Positions 48,486 through 60,212 of a DNA stretch of 64,000 nucleotides are shown here, piece after piece. Source of the DNA: Pithys albifrons albifrons (Eukaryota > Chordata > Aves > Passeriformes > Thamnophilidae); NCBI RefSeq assembly GCF_047495875.1, contig NC_092459.1, positions 17,221,795 through 17,285,794 of the forward strand, given 5' to 3'. A program made the position numbers and the translations under genes. Under the pieces are notes generated by a model. It was not told the origin of the DNA. It saw only the letters and a program-made list of their open reading frames with translations, and did no database searches. Every line of letters starts with the position of its first letter. Position 1 is the stretch's first letter.

Positions 48486-51400
48486 CTAAAGAAACAGAAA
48501 TTTATTAAGAACCTTGTTTTTACCTAGAACTACAGATTGATGAGCAATGTTTATGTGTTAAGATAAAGCATTAGGGCAGTAAATAAAGTACATGATAACA
48601 GTCTCTTTGAGGAGAAATTAAAATTAACAGTTCTGTATCCCATCAGAAAGGAAAAGATGCATTATTAGTATTCACTGATTAAACAACTATTTAGAAATTC
48701 TCTGAAGCTTAAATATTTCAACTTCCTACATAATATCAAGATCCAGGGCAAAAGCTTAATTCCATAAATATTCATGAAAATATTTGTATCAGTTGCACTA
48801 TGAACACAATTCTATGCCATATCTTGATTTTCCATATTTCAGCTTGCTTCTCTGCATAACGTGGATAATAGTGTCTTACACAGATCTTGCAAAGCTAAAT
48901 TTACTGGTGTGTGTAACACGGTTTGAAATCCTCAAATAACTATAGAAATGCAAAAATATTATTACTGAATGTAGTCTCAGAACAAAGATGTACTCTACGT
49001 TATATAGCAGTTTGTAAGCCACATGAGTTCTAGGATTCTTGGTCTCCTACAAGTTTGTGCATGGCATCTTACTAGTGTTGGCAAATCCTAGATTGATAGA
49101 TACACTTTAATATTTATTGAGATACCTTTTTAAAAATATTGAGAAATTATTTTTGAAACCAAGATAACTTTGCATATTTATCTGAATGTTTTCTACCAAT
49201 CACCTGAAAATGTATATTTTAAAAAAACACAGGACAACAACTTGCATCCAGACTTCCTGCTGATGTTTCCTTTAATGCCTATAATCTTAATGAAAATTCT
49301 CTGCAAATGTTGAAATGTGATTCAGTCCCTGGATATTGCTGAGGAAACTTAATTTAAATACTTGGAAGGCTATTTCAAAAGCACACATGTAAAACAGTTT
49401 GCTACGTTTCATTTTCCAATCTGCCTTTGCTCAAAGTATATTTTTAGTAGACCAGGTCTTCAGAACCCTACACATAGTTTAAAAGGGAATGCACTAGAAA
49501 TAAAAAACTATCTAATGGTTCCCTGTAGACATAAATGTCACTGGCTTCATAGAGAAATGCAACAGATGAAGGAAAATCCAACTATCCTACAGCACTGTGA
49601 TGGTGCTTAAACTCTACATTCATGAACAGATTTTAACTGGGTCCAGAGGGCCTCATTACACCACCTGAAAAGTGTTCAAAGCTTAAATGAGTTTGGCTCT
49701 AAACAGGAACGAAGGTTTGCTATGCAATATAACTGCTAAGGTGGAGATAAAGCAAGAACTTAGGAACAATTTAGCAATAATAGGCATTGCTGGAGTTATC
49801 ATCTCTCTCAATGGTTGACATTGAGTGGGAAAGAAGAGAAGTAGATAGTTCTGGAAGGTGGAAGAAAATGCACGCTTTGGGATCCCTTTATCTTAGATGA
49901 GCAGCTGGAGGCACAGGATGGGGAAGATGAACCAGCCAAGCCAACAAAGTGAAAAAGAATCTCTACAATGTGATATAAAGCAGCTGCAGACTACAAATGT
50001 ATCTTTGTGATTGCCCCAAAATGATAATTGCTGAAGGAGTCAAGCCCACAATGATCCAGAAACAGAACATGAAGGAAAAAAGTTAATTCTTTCAGACAAG
50101 TTTAGGAATCCACCAAAACTCTTCTAGAAAAGTTTTCTAAAAGAGTTATATTTCATGTGCTGGAGAAAGGAGTGAGTATGTGTAAGAGAAACAAGCCTGC
50201 AGACAGCAAAGTCAGTGATGCAGGAGGGGCAGGAGGTCCTGCTCCTTCCTGACTCCACTCCATGGGAGGGACACACACTGGAGCAGTGCGTGAGGAACTG
50301 CAGCGTGTGGGAAGGACTCATGTTGGAGATGTTTGTGGAAGACTGCCCCTCAAGGAGGACCTCACACTAGAGCAGGAGAAGAGGGAGGAATGGTAGAGAC
50401 AACATGTGATGAACTGACTGCTGGCCCCATTCCTGATCTGCCTGTGCTGCTGTAGGGGAGGACATAAAGAATAAATTTAAGCCTGGGAAGGAGGGAGAGG
50501 TGGGAGGAAGGTGTTTTAAAATTAGATTTTTATTTTTAATTAGCATAATCCAATTAGATTGGTAATAAAGTAAAGCAATTTCCTCAGGTGGGGTCTGTTT
50601 TGCTCATGATGGTAAGCAGTGAGTGATTTCTCTCTGCCCTTTTCTTGACCCACAAGCCTTTTGTTCTAATTCCTCTCCTCTGCCCAGCTCAGGAGGAAGC
50701 CAGAGTCAATCCACCACATTCCAAAGCAAAAGTTCTTGTGCTTTTTATTTCAGCATCTGTGATAAGAAGGCCCTTTTTATATTATAAAAAAGAATAAAAG
50801 AATGTTTTTCAATTAGTACATGAGCTAGTGCCCCAAAATTTGAGATCTAAGTTTAGAGTCATAAAGCAGACAGGGGACTGGTCTTTATTTTAATTATCCT
50901 GTATGAACACCTGCTGTGGTGTAAGAGCATTCCTTGCATCAATAGAAGACCTTAATTTTTTCATTATCTTGAAGAAAAAACAGATTTTTCAGTAAAATTG
51001 CTATGTCCCTAATGAACTGTTAATTGCTTGACCACTTTAATCTTTTCTGTGTTGGCAGGAAATATTCTGGAATAGCTATGCATATGAGGAAACACAGTCA
51101 ACTACAGGTGACAAAACCCAGATGAACTGCAGAAGTCACCCATTACTGCTTCACCAGGCTTGAGGATGCAGAGGACATGTTCATCTCTCCCACAGATGAA
51201 AAATAAATGGACTCAACCTCTTCAGAATTTTTAAAGTTTAACATTCTATCTGACAGTATTCTGTATTTCTCCTTAGACAAGCAATAAAGGTTCATCTAAA
51301 TTATCTTCATCATCATTACTGAAGGTAGGCACTGTGGCACAAAGTCCTATCAATAGAATAAGTTTATAATTTCAATGATGGGAGTACATGCAAGTAGTCT

Positions 51401-52545
51401 TCACATAAAAAAAAACCTAAACAAAATATAAACCCCCACTTTCTATAGAATCTATAGAGAGATTACTTTCTATAGTTAATTTGTGGCTACATGCAAAATG
51501 TGTATAACTGAGCAAGGAGCATGATTTCACAATGCAGTATTACCTGAGGCAGGGAAGTCTATGCAAATGTACTTCCTGAAATCTCATGTTACTTCATAGG
51601 ATAGAACACTTAATGCAATTAGTCTAAATTTTCATGCAATCTGGATCATTATTTCTCTGCACAAATATTTCAATAGACTTGTGCATTTTGGCCCCAAACC
51701 CACAAAATACCAACAGGCAAAAACTAGATCCTGTGCGAATATTTCAAAATGCAGTGTCTTCCCTCAACTCAGAATGACTGAACTAATTTCTTAAACATAT
51801 ACTTGAAAAAGCCTTTCAGTTAGGAGTTGAAGAGCACATTTGAGAGGACAGAGCTTCTACTGCACAGTTCCATTAATGAAGAAACATTTTTGTATGTATT
51901 TTTACTTCTACTGTCACACAAATGCTAAAACACATTTAGAATAATTTAAATTATCACTAAATTATATATAAAACAGTAGCATTATAAACAGAACATGGAG
52001 CTTGGCATGTATCATAAACCATGCCCTGCTGGCACTTTCTGTATAGCCATTGTTTTGCAAGATAAGTTAATTTAATCTTTTAGATTCTGACTTTGAAATA
52101 CATTTGCCCTTGTTCTGTTTATTTAAGACATGGCCTACATTTCTTATGATAGAAGAATAATTAATCTTATTTTTTATCAGTAACTTCAAAACAAACAGAA
52201 TCAGGTGACATCTCATTTCTTTCATGACTTGTAATTTTAACTAATCTTGAAGTTTCTTCATTACAACAAACCGATTTCTCTGCTAAATATAACATTCTTT
52301 TGCTTTTATTACTTGAAAAGGAAATTATTTTATTATATCTTTCTCCAAAATTTATCTTTACATGCTAAGGCACAATTTTAATTTCCCCTTTCAAGTCCCA
52401 GACTGACTACATTTCAGTATTGCTAAATAAATAAATAGAATACATTTGAAGAATAAATATTGGACATCAGCAGAAAACCAAGCAATAATTGATAACTTCA
52501 ATAATAGTAAAAATAATACTAAGTTATATTTTCCTTTTCTTTTAC
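48486..52545 (-). other. SNTG2: SNTG2 intron
   Basis: A 4,060-bp intron with donor AAG|GTAAAAG and acceptor TTCTTTAG. The recognisable content is the LTR-type repeat at about 50150-50725. The rest is AT-rich with no repeats I can name. Confidence 0.9.
50150..50725 (+). mobile_element. Avian ERV LTR segment (ERVL-like family)
   Basis: The sequence follows a repeat family I recognise from bird genomes. It opens with a block of near-repeats such as 'actccatgggagggacacacactggagcag', then 'gtgggaaggactcatgttggag'. A T-rich stretch and a polyadenylation signal (AATAAA at 50564-50569) come next. It closes with 'gtctgttttgctcatgatggtaagcagtgagtgatttctctctgccc', then 'cgacccaca'-like sequence and a final 'cagctcaggaggaa', 'gtcaatccaccaca'. 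The right end fits the 3' end of an LTR plus flank. The left boundary is uncertain. No protease, polymerase or envelope sequence is present, so this is a solo or partial LTR. The family name is from memory and not verified. Confidence 0.6.
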
Positions 52546-52638
52546 CTTTGTTTTGCTGTCAAAACAGGTAAATCCCAGAGCAAAGTCGATTGTGAAACAC
52601 AGGGTATCCCCTTGCCAACTGCACATATATGTTTTAGA
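52546..52638 (-). CDS. SNTG2: Gamma-2-syntrophin, third-last coding exon
   Basis: This is a 93-bp, phase 0-0 exon (31 codons) between acceptor TTTCTTTCCAG and donor AAG|GTAAAAG. It encodes SKTYMCSWQGDTLCFTIDFA followed by LGFTCFDSKTK. This is the TYMCSWQG...CFT.DFALGFTCF.SKTK block of the second PH region in gamma-2-syntrophin. The frame continues directly into NVLWRF of the next exon. The upstream exon, ending in the MWEKSFQRA-type helix of the PH domain, was sought on the minus strand up to the window edge and not found. Confidence 0.96.
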
Positions 52639-54039
52639 CTGGAAAGAAAAATATGATTTTTAAGAGATAAATCGTCATTGTAATTTACCATACTAAAAAT
52701 ACTTTATGCAGAGGGGTTTTTGTGTGTGGAATGACACTCAACTGGCAACACTGGTACTGCTTTATATTGCTATGTTTGAAAATTGACAAAAACTTCTGAC
52801 CATAAATCAGTATGAGATCTGTCAGCTTGATATTAACTGGAGGTCTTCTATATTTCAAGTCACTCTTCTACGAAATAAATATCATATTCTTGTAAATCAT
52901 ATCTTAAAAAATGCAACACAGGACAAACAAAGCCAAATCTGACTATTCCAAATGTTTGGCAAACTGCTTAGACTTGAGCTATTACTGACTTCTAACATCA
53001 CTTCCAGGAAATGTGCAGGCAACGGTGCCTAAATGTTTAGTTACTGCAATCTAATTATGAAAAAGCATTCTGTCTACTTGACCTCTCCATCTGATTTAAA
53101 GTTTGTAGACAATCTTTCTGTTTTACAACATAGTTTCATTTGTAAACTCTGGTGATATGCCAGCACAGCAATATGTTAATGTTAGTTAATGTAATTTAAT
53201 AAGGAGAACTAATAGGTGTCACTCCTCGGTTAGCACTGATACTTGCTAGACTGTGCTATATATATGCCAATTCCATGATCTTTTTACAGGTTAGAAGAAA
53301 AATATCTATTTTATTAAAAAATCCCAGAAGTTCAGTTTAAACTTCCAAATCAGCTTTACAATAAAAAGTCAATTAACTCTTTCCATGTCTTTTTAAGGCT
53401 TACTGTCATAGGTATATAACAAATTCTGAAAAGACGTGAAAAAGCTTCTGCTGCTGATGTAACATGAATGAGCTCACCATTGACAGATAATAGCAAAAAG
53501 CCCATTGCCTCCAGCCTGACTAGAGACCTGATTCTGTCCACAGGATTTCCTTGCCTCACCTTACCATTTTCAAGATTATACTCTTGTGCCTTACAAAATC
53601 TTCCAAGGAAGCATTACTTCACTCTCATTGCTGTTTCATAAACCTCAGAATTTCTTCATGCTTAAACATTTGTTGACACAAAAATTTTGTATCTGGGTAG
53701 CTTCTTTATATTAAAAAAACCACAAACCTAAAACTGGACAAGAATGGCCTAGAAGAGACTGAAAGTATTAATAACCATGCTTAAGTTGAAATTTTAAATA
53801 CTTTTTTAAAGATTTGTAGTATAATCCAAAACTTCTGCATGATTGTAAAGGTTTCCTCATTCCAATGTTAATAAAAATACTTCTATTAAAATAAGCATGT
53901 CTGAGTTACAGAGATGAGATTTTATAAAGGATTTTGCAAGGGCTGGGAGTGAATTCACTAGTGCACATTAGTATTATAATCATCTCCACAATGATGCAGA
54001 TGTATCATATTTCTGAATAAATAATTTCGCTCATTGGTG

Positions 54040-54400
54040 TTCTAAGATCATATTATTTGGCATTTAAAGAGACTTCAGTGATTGATATTCAATTAGAATG
54101 ACATTTGCATATCCTTACATTTTATTCAGTAATTATAAGATGGCATTAAGCACCAGTCATAACTTATTATCCATTATTTTCCAATTAAAAAGGTTATGCT
54201 AGCTGAGCTCTGACTCAGCAAAGCAATTTTTAAAATGTATTAAATTAGATTCCCCCAATGGGTAAGCATCTAATTGCTCAGCCACAAATGGTAAATACTA
54301 AAATGAACTATGCACAAATAATTAGCCTGGAGTACTTTACAAATATTCAGTATTGGCAAATAATGGATCTGGTTTGGAAATCATTCACAAATACTAGAGA
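54040..54400. promoter_or_regulatory. Candidate conserved non-coding/enhancer-like block
   Basis: This repeat-free stretch is dense in binding-site-like motifs: an octamer ATTTGCAT (54103-54110), several homeodomain-type AATTA/TAATTA cores, and TGACTCAGCA (54211-54220, AP-1/MAF type) beside 'tgctagctgagctc'. No coding frame explains it. The texture resembles intronic developmental enhancers, but this is inference from motifs only. Confidence 0.25.
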
Positions 54401-55321
54401 CAAACAGAATATGCTGCATTTTCACTGTGATAAACATTACAAATAGATTTGTGTTTTTTACTTACAAAACACTTAGTCAAGAGTGTTTTCTTTACAATAG
54501 ATTTAGTCTGCATTTTGCCATATAAATTTAGAAGCCTCTTTATGGCATTTCCTCAGTGGTTCTGAACAGGTTCTCAGACAGCTCTGTGATAAGGATCCTC
54601 ATCTCTGCTCATTAACACTAGGACAGAGCACAATTCCTTTCTATTTCTGCCTTTGAAATATACTTCCCATACACTTGCAATTGTGTGATCATCCTTGGCT
54701 ATCTACAAAAATTGTTTATGTGGAAATTTAACATCAGAACTCTAGGATTAGCTGTCTTTCAGTGAATGTTGCAAAAAAATAAAAAATAGCACTGCATATT
54801 AGTGCCAGCTTGAGAAGCCATAGTTTAAACCACAGAGAAGACAACAATAGACTTCATACTGCAACACCTAAGAAAATAGTAGTTTATGTCCTAGATCAAT
54901 AATTTAATGTTTTCTGAGAAATTTGTAATGATTTGTAGAAAATTATAGTTGTAATAAAAGACAATTACAAAGCTTTTACCTGTGTAATTTTCAGGTATCA
55001 GTGTCTCAATGCATATACTTTTAAGTCATGAAAAGATCATTAAACTTGGTAATATCACTGTCCAAATAGCATAAGAACAGTGTTTCTAATTCATTCATAG
55101 AAGGAATTCCTTAGACCTCCTGTCACTGAGCAGAAGCATAACACCAGTGTATCTTCAGCAGTGGTATCTTCCCCCAAGACCCTGCGAAGGCTTAATAGTT
55201 ACAATGACTATGCATATACACTCACTTTCTTTCCCACAGACATAGGTATTTCCCAGAAATAATTCAGCTTTGAACTGTCTTTGGTGTTCAAGAAACTGTG
55301 TGTGCCACTTACTGACATGAT

Positions 55322-55408
55322 TTAGTTGACAAGGTGGTGATCAGTCAAAGGTTGTATTTGGTGATTTCATTAGTCTTTTTCAACCTAAATGATTCTGTGA
55401 TTCTATCC
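55322..55408 (+). mobile_element. CR1 LINE 3' tail fragment
   Basis: The segment reads 'ggtgatcagtcaaaggttgtatttggtgatttc', then 'agtctttttcaacctaaatgattctgtgattctat'. This is the CR1 3' end with its terminal octamer pair. It is strongly 5'-truncated and antisense to SNTG2. Confidence 0.85.
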
Positions 55409-58400
55409 TCCTTGCCTCTTGTTCCCACCTAAAAACTCTTTCCATCCCAGATTGATCCTACAGTTAACTAATACTATGAGAGTTGAGAAACTTAGTACTT
55501 TTTATTATGGTTTTATCACTTAGTCTTCCACGACCAATGTAGGATTCCATCTAGCACTGACAAGAGACTTTACAAATATGTTCAATGACAGGCAAATTAA
55601 TTCCCAAACCAGATTTTAGGGTTATTAGTTACAAGGACTCTTTCTCAAAAGAGGGAATATGTTTCTGAATAGATCTGCTAACATAGCAAGAAGGGCTTTA
55701 ATCTTGGTTTATGCATGTTAGGTACCCAAGCCAAGAGGTGAGCAAATGCTAAAACAGGAGAATGAATGCACAGGGCAAGACAACAAGAGGGATTTTCTTA
55801 TTTTCACTCCAAGAGCAGAGCACGAATATACCTCAAATAAGGGAGAGACAGAGCCTGAGGCACAAACAGAAAGGGGGATCCCTTCATGTTTAATCACTGG
55901 CTTGTGATGAGGTAGGAAGCACAAAGACTTGGTGGGCAGCAAGCACCACTGCCCACTGCAGCGTAGTCATAGATGGCTTGGGAAGAAAAGGCAAGGAGAA
56001 AGAGGAATCCTCCTCTTCAGTTTCCTTTTATGTGTAGGGGTCCTTGTCCACACTAAGCCATAGTATGAAGGCATAAGAAAGCAAGAATGCCCATCACGTC
56101 AGACAGAGGCCTTCTGATTTCTTCATGCACATGTGGGTCTCCTGGGTAGGCTGAAGGCATAAGTGTGTTTGGTTTCCCCCAAGAAGGGGTAGTCCAATAA
56201 AATAAATAAATCTGTACATGCAATAGACTTTTGTGGTTACTGGAATATAAGTTTATTGCAAGTTGGAAGATTTAAATTTGCCCAAGTTCTGCCATAGGCA
56301 TTCAATGTAGTATCTGGATTCTTTTTTGAAGACATAGGATCTTTATTGTTACTCTGATGTGAGATTGTATTCTGTTTGATTTTCTGTATTCTGTGGCTTA
56401 TGTTTTTCAAAAAAATTCTTTAAAATCATGATTCCTAGTAATGCCTCTCAGTTGAGATGTCACATTTTGAGATCATCAACCAAGACAGTTAACAAAAAAA
56501 ATACCATTTAAGATATTTTCAAAGAATCAGGGCAGTCAGTTACCCTTACTCTCCTTTTCCTAAATTTTCCTGGCAAATAAGGTTTTTAAGGATTAAAAGA
56601 GGCTCAGTGATGTTGCTCATCTAAGTGCAACTCAGAAAAATGACAGAGTGTATATTCTTTTTAAAGAATATTTTCTAACTAGTTGTTCCTAACATGTCAT
56701 CAGGTTTACAGTTTCAAAAATTCAGCTGATGCTTAGCTACATTGTGGTTAATTATTTTCTTGCATGAGGAAAACCTCATTTTGCTTTTACTGCAGCATTG
56801 AAACACAATATATTCATTTATTTTGAGCTTAGTTATGTTCTGTTGATCAGGAATTTTAGTGGTTTTGATAAGCCAAAATACAGAAATAATACCAGTCCTC
56901 TAATGAATGCAAATTTGACATGCACATGATTTTCCTTGTTTATTTTCCAGAGCAGGCAATACCATTACACTTTACCACTTGAACCATACATTTTCCCAGC
57001 TACTCTGTGAACTGCTTTATAGATGTCATACATTTGCTCTAAGATGGGCTGTAAAGGTTTATTGCATGTAAGTGGGAACACAGACACTATTTCCAGCTAT
57101 ACTTATAATATAGAATTCAACACACATTTTCTAAATGTAAATTCTACCAGATAGGAAAGCATTTAGGCGAAAACCATATCCTTATCCATCCAGTATAGTT
57201 CACTTATTCACTTTAAGTTCAGATACATGCTTGCCTCTGAGTGAAAATAATATGACATCAATTTAATAAATGCTAAAAACTTAATAAAACTTTGCTTAGA
57301 AAAGTGAGTAACTACATTAAAAATAAATTAACCTTATGTTATTAATCCCATGAATATACGTTTGGAATGTTGTTTTGCAGAGACAACTCAACCCTTTTTA
57401 CACATGAAAAACCACAGTTCGTTAGAACATATTTTTATTTGTCCAGTAAAGACAGCAGCTACTTCATATATTATAAAACAGGCATCATCATCTGGTCTTT
57501 TTCCTTTTTTTATAGTTAACTGCCAATGAATATAGAGACAAGGCACTAACAACAGTGCATGCCTGCATTTAGCATATTTAAATTAGTGATGGCATCAAAA
57601 CCTTTTAAAGTTAATGGCAAAGCCCTTTTGAACTATTCAACATTTACCTGTTATTTTTTAATGAAGGATATTAAATAATTAGAGGTTAGCTATATGCCCA
57701 CCAAAAATAGGTGACTGAAAATCCCAAACAGAACAACTAAATATACTCCAAACTGAGCACTTTTTCTTCTGAAAGGAAACGACTTTTCCACAAAGTCCAT
57801 GATCTCATAAAGTGTTATGAAAGTGAAATGTATACAGATGAGGAGAATGGAATTTTAATGGACTAAACATATATGAAACAATTTCCTTGCCATTCTCATT
57901 AAACTGAAGAGGAACATAATGATTGAATCTAATTGTAAGAGTTTTCCCTAGAAATCAATTACTGGTCAACATTTCAATTATATTAACAGAAAACTCCACG
58001 GTTGCCAATTTGAACAGATAAAATTTTAGAATCCTCCAAATATCACTGATGCTTGTTTCTTTTTATATTTGAGACAAAATCTTTCCTCATATTACATTTA
58101 ACATTTTTTTCAGTCTGGCAGTGTCAGTATATGTAAAAAAAAGGAACGTTGTAGGACTTGTCAGAGGAACTTAAATACCTGAAAGAGAGAAGGACTTAAA
58201 CTATGTGCTCTTTTAGTCTGCATTAAAAATAAAATAATGCATATCAGCATTTAAAATATAGTGATAGTAAATGGAAAAAATTATACCAACAGCAGAGGGT
58301 TTAGAATACAGGTCCTTGCATTAAGAATTTATACAGCAGTTTTTACAAGCTATTAATTGCATTTACAAAAACATAGAATATGGTAAAAGCCTTAATATGG

Positions 58401-60182
58401 ACCCTGCTAGGTCAGGAAAAGCATTTTTGAACATTCAGATTTTAGCATAAAAACCCATCTAAGTAGGAGGTGGAGATGAAGATAAGAGCAGATAGAGTTA
58501 TTATGGTTGTACTGAGAAATATATCTTAGTTCACATAAAAAAAGTGTACTAGGAAGCCAAATTAAAACTCTTAATTCTGAACATAACCTGCAAAATCTTC
58601 CGCAACAGTTTTTTTGCATAGAATTACCTGTGCTAAACAGAAATTGTTTGCAAACTCTTTAAAACTGCAAAATAGTTGAATTAAAATGCATATGCTTTGG
58701 CTTTCTCATATCTAAAATAATGCTGTTATTTTATGATATAATATTTTGTAATTACATATCACCTTTTTTTAAAGCAAAACATTCAGAAGACATTTATAAA
58801 GTACATTGAAAGCATTCTTACTGCAAATGCACATTACATAAGAGGCAATGAAATCACAATGAAATATAACATTCATCAAAGGCAAAAGAGTTTTCAAAAA
58901 TTTCATCCAGAACACACTTCCGAAACCCAGATATATTCCTGTTCCAGACAACTGTAAAAAAGGGATCAGTGAAATAATGTCTTTGAGAGATATCAAATTA
59001 ATAAAATCTTCACTTAAAAGATGTGGCAGAACCCCTCATTTGCCCATATATTTAAGGAATTTGTCAAGCCACAATTAAAAGCTTACTGAACTGTGATAAT
59101 TATGTATAGATACAAATAAAACCACTTTATTGAAACAAAGTAGATCTGATTAAATATCTTGTACATTCCTTCAATATCTGCTGCTGCTGCATTCAAAGGA
59201 ACTGCGTCTTAAAGCCCTAAAATGTCTCCTTTTTTACATAATTTCCTTGATATAGCATTCTCTTATAAAAGATGGTGCTGTAATCTGATGCTTTCAAGAA
59301 GACATTATAGTTGGGTTTTTTTAAATATCGATGCATATTTGTGGTTCAGCATATATGTATGCAAGAGACACTGGTACTAAAAGTAAGATTTTTCAAAGGA
59401 CTCAAATAATGGCTCATCATGTTTTCATTGTATTTATTAAAGGCAGCTTCCATTTCTTGCAGTAGAAGTGGGGCTAGCTCAGAGCTTTAGAAAACAATAC
59501 CTATTCTTAATACATCTGTGTTTTAAATGCTGGCTTTCTCAGGATATTGCTATGCTTGAAACTTTTGCCTTTAGGTCATCTACTGAAATAACTATCTGAT
59601 CTATATTTTTAATTTTAATTTGTAATGCTCATGACACTACAGCAGCTAACTGCCAAAATGGTTTGCTTAGTCAAGCTCTCATTGGACAGACTGCCTTTTC
59701 AGGAATGTTCAGCATCACTGGGATTAGGCATTAAACCACCATTCCAGAAAGACCAGGGCTACATGCACATGTGGGTTGAAGTGAGTTTTCCTCCATAGGA
59801 ATTGTGTTCCTATAGGAAGACTGAGGTCAACTTGTGGGTTCAGCTATTCCTTGTCAAGATGAGTGGATATTGCAGTTGTGGATGCCTACCCTTGGCCATG
59901 GCATTTTCTTGTGTAATCTGAATCCATGGCTAATGTAAACCTAACCGAAGAAAGAAAACTAGCTACCTCCTCTTCTGAACTGGCTTAAACTGACTGCAGG
60001 AGAAGGTAGTGAGATAAATGGAGAGAAGAGATCAAAATCTAAGACCAGCAGCTTAGCAATGGTTCTCCTGTAGGAGGAAAAATGTAAAGTGTGTGTTCTT
60101 TAGCCTTGATTTATATCAGGAAGAGATTGTGCTTCATATCTCTGTATCTGAGGAATGGCTTCATAATTTTGTGCCAATTCCA

Positions 60183-60212
60183 TTTTTCTTTTTTTTCTTT
60201 TTTTTTTTTTTT
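60183..60212. repeat. T-rich run
   Basis: A run of T interrupted only by two C (T5-C-T8-C-T17 in outline) that ends in 'ccccagag'. It resembles a strong splice acceptor on the plus strand. The 118-codon plus-strand frame crossing it has no recognisable content. Confidence 0.8.

Noticed and set aside
49362..49610. 82-codon plus-strand frame in an SNTG2 intron
   Set aside because: Antisense to the gene, with no motif and no splice evidence.
53356..53559. 67-codon minus-strand frame near the SNTG2 exons
   Set aside because: It has no syntrophin similarity and no splice sites in the right phase, so it is likely a chance frame.
58628..58680. Short minus-strand piece between TTTTGCAG and CACAG|GTAATT
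   Set aside because: Only about 38 bp, with no match to syntrophin and no supporting phase information.
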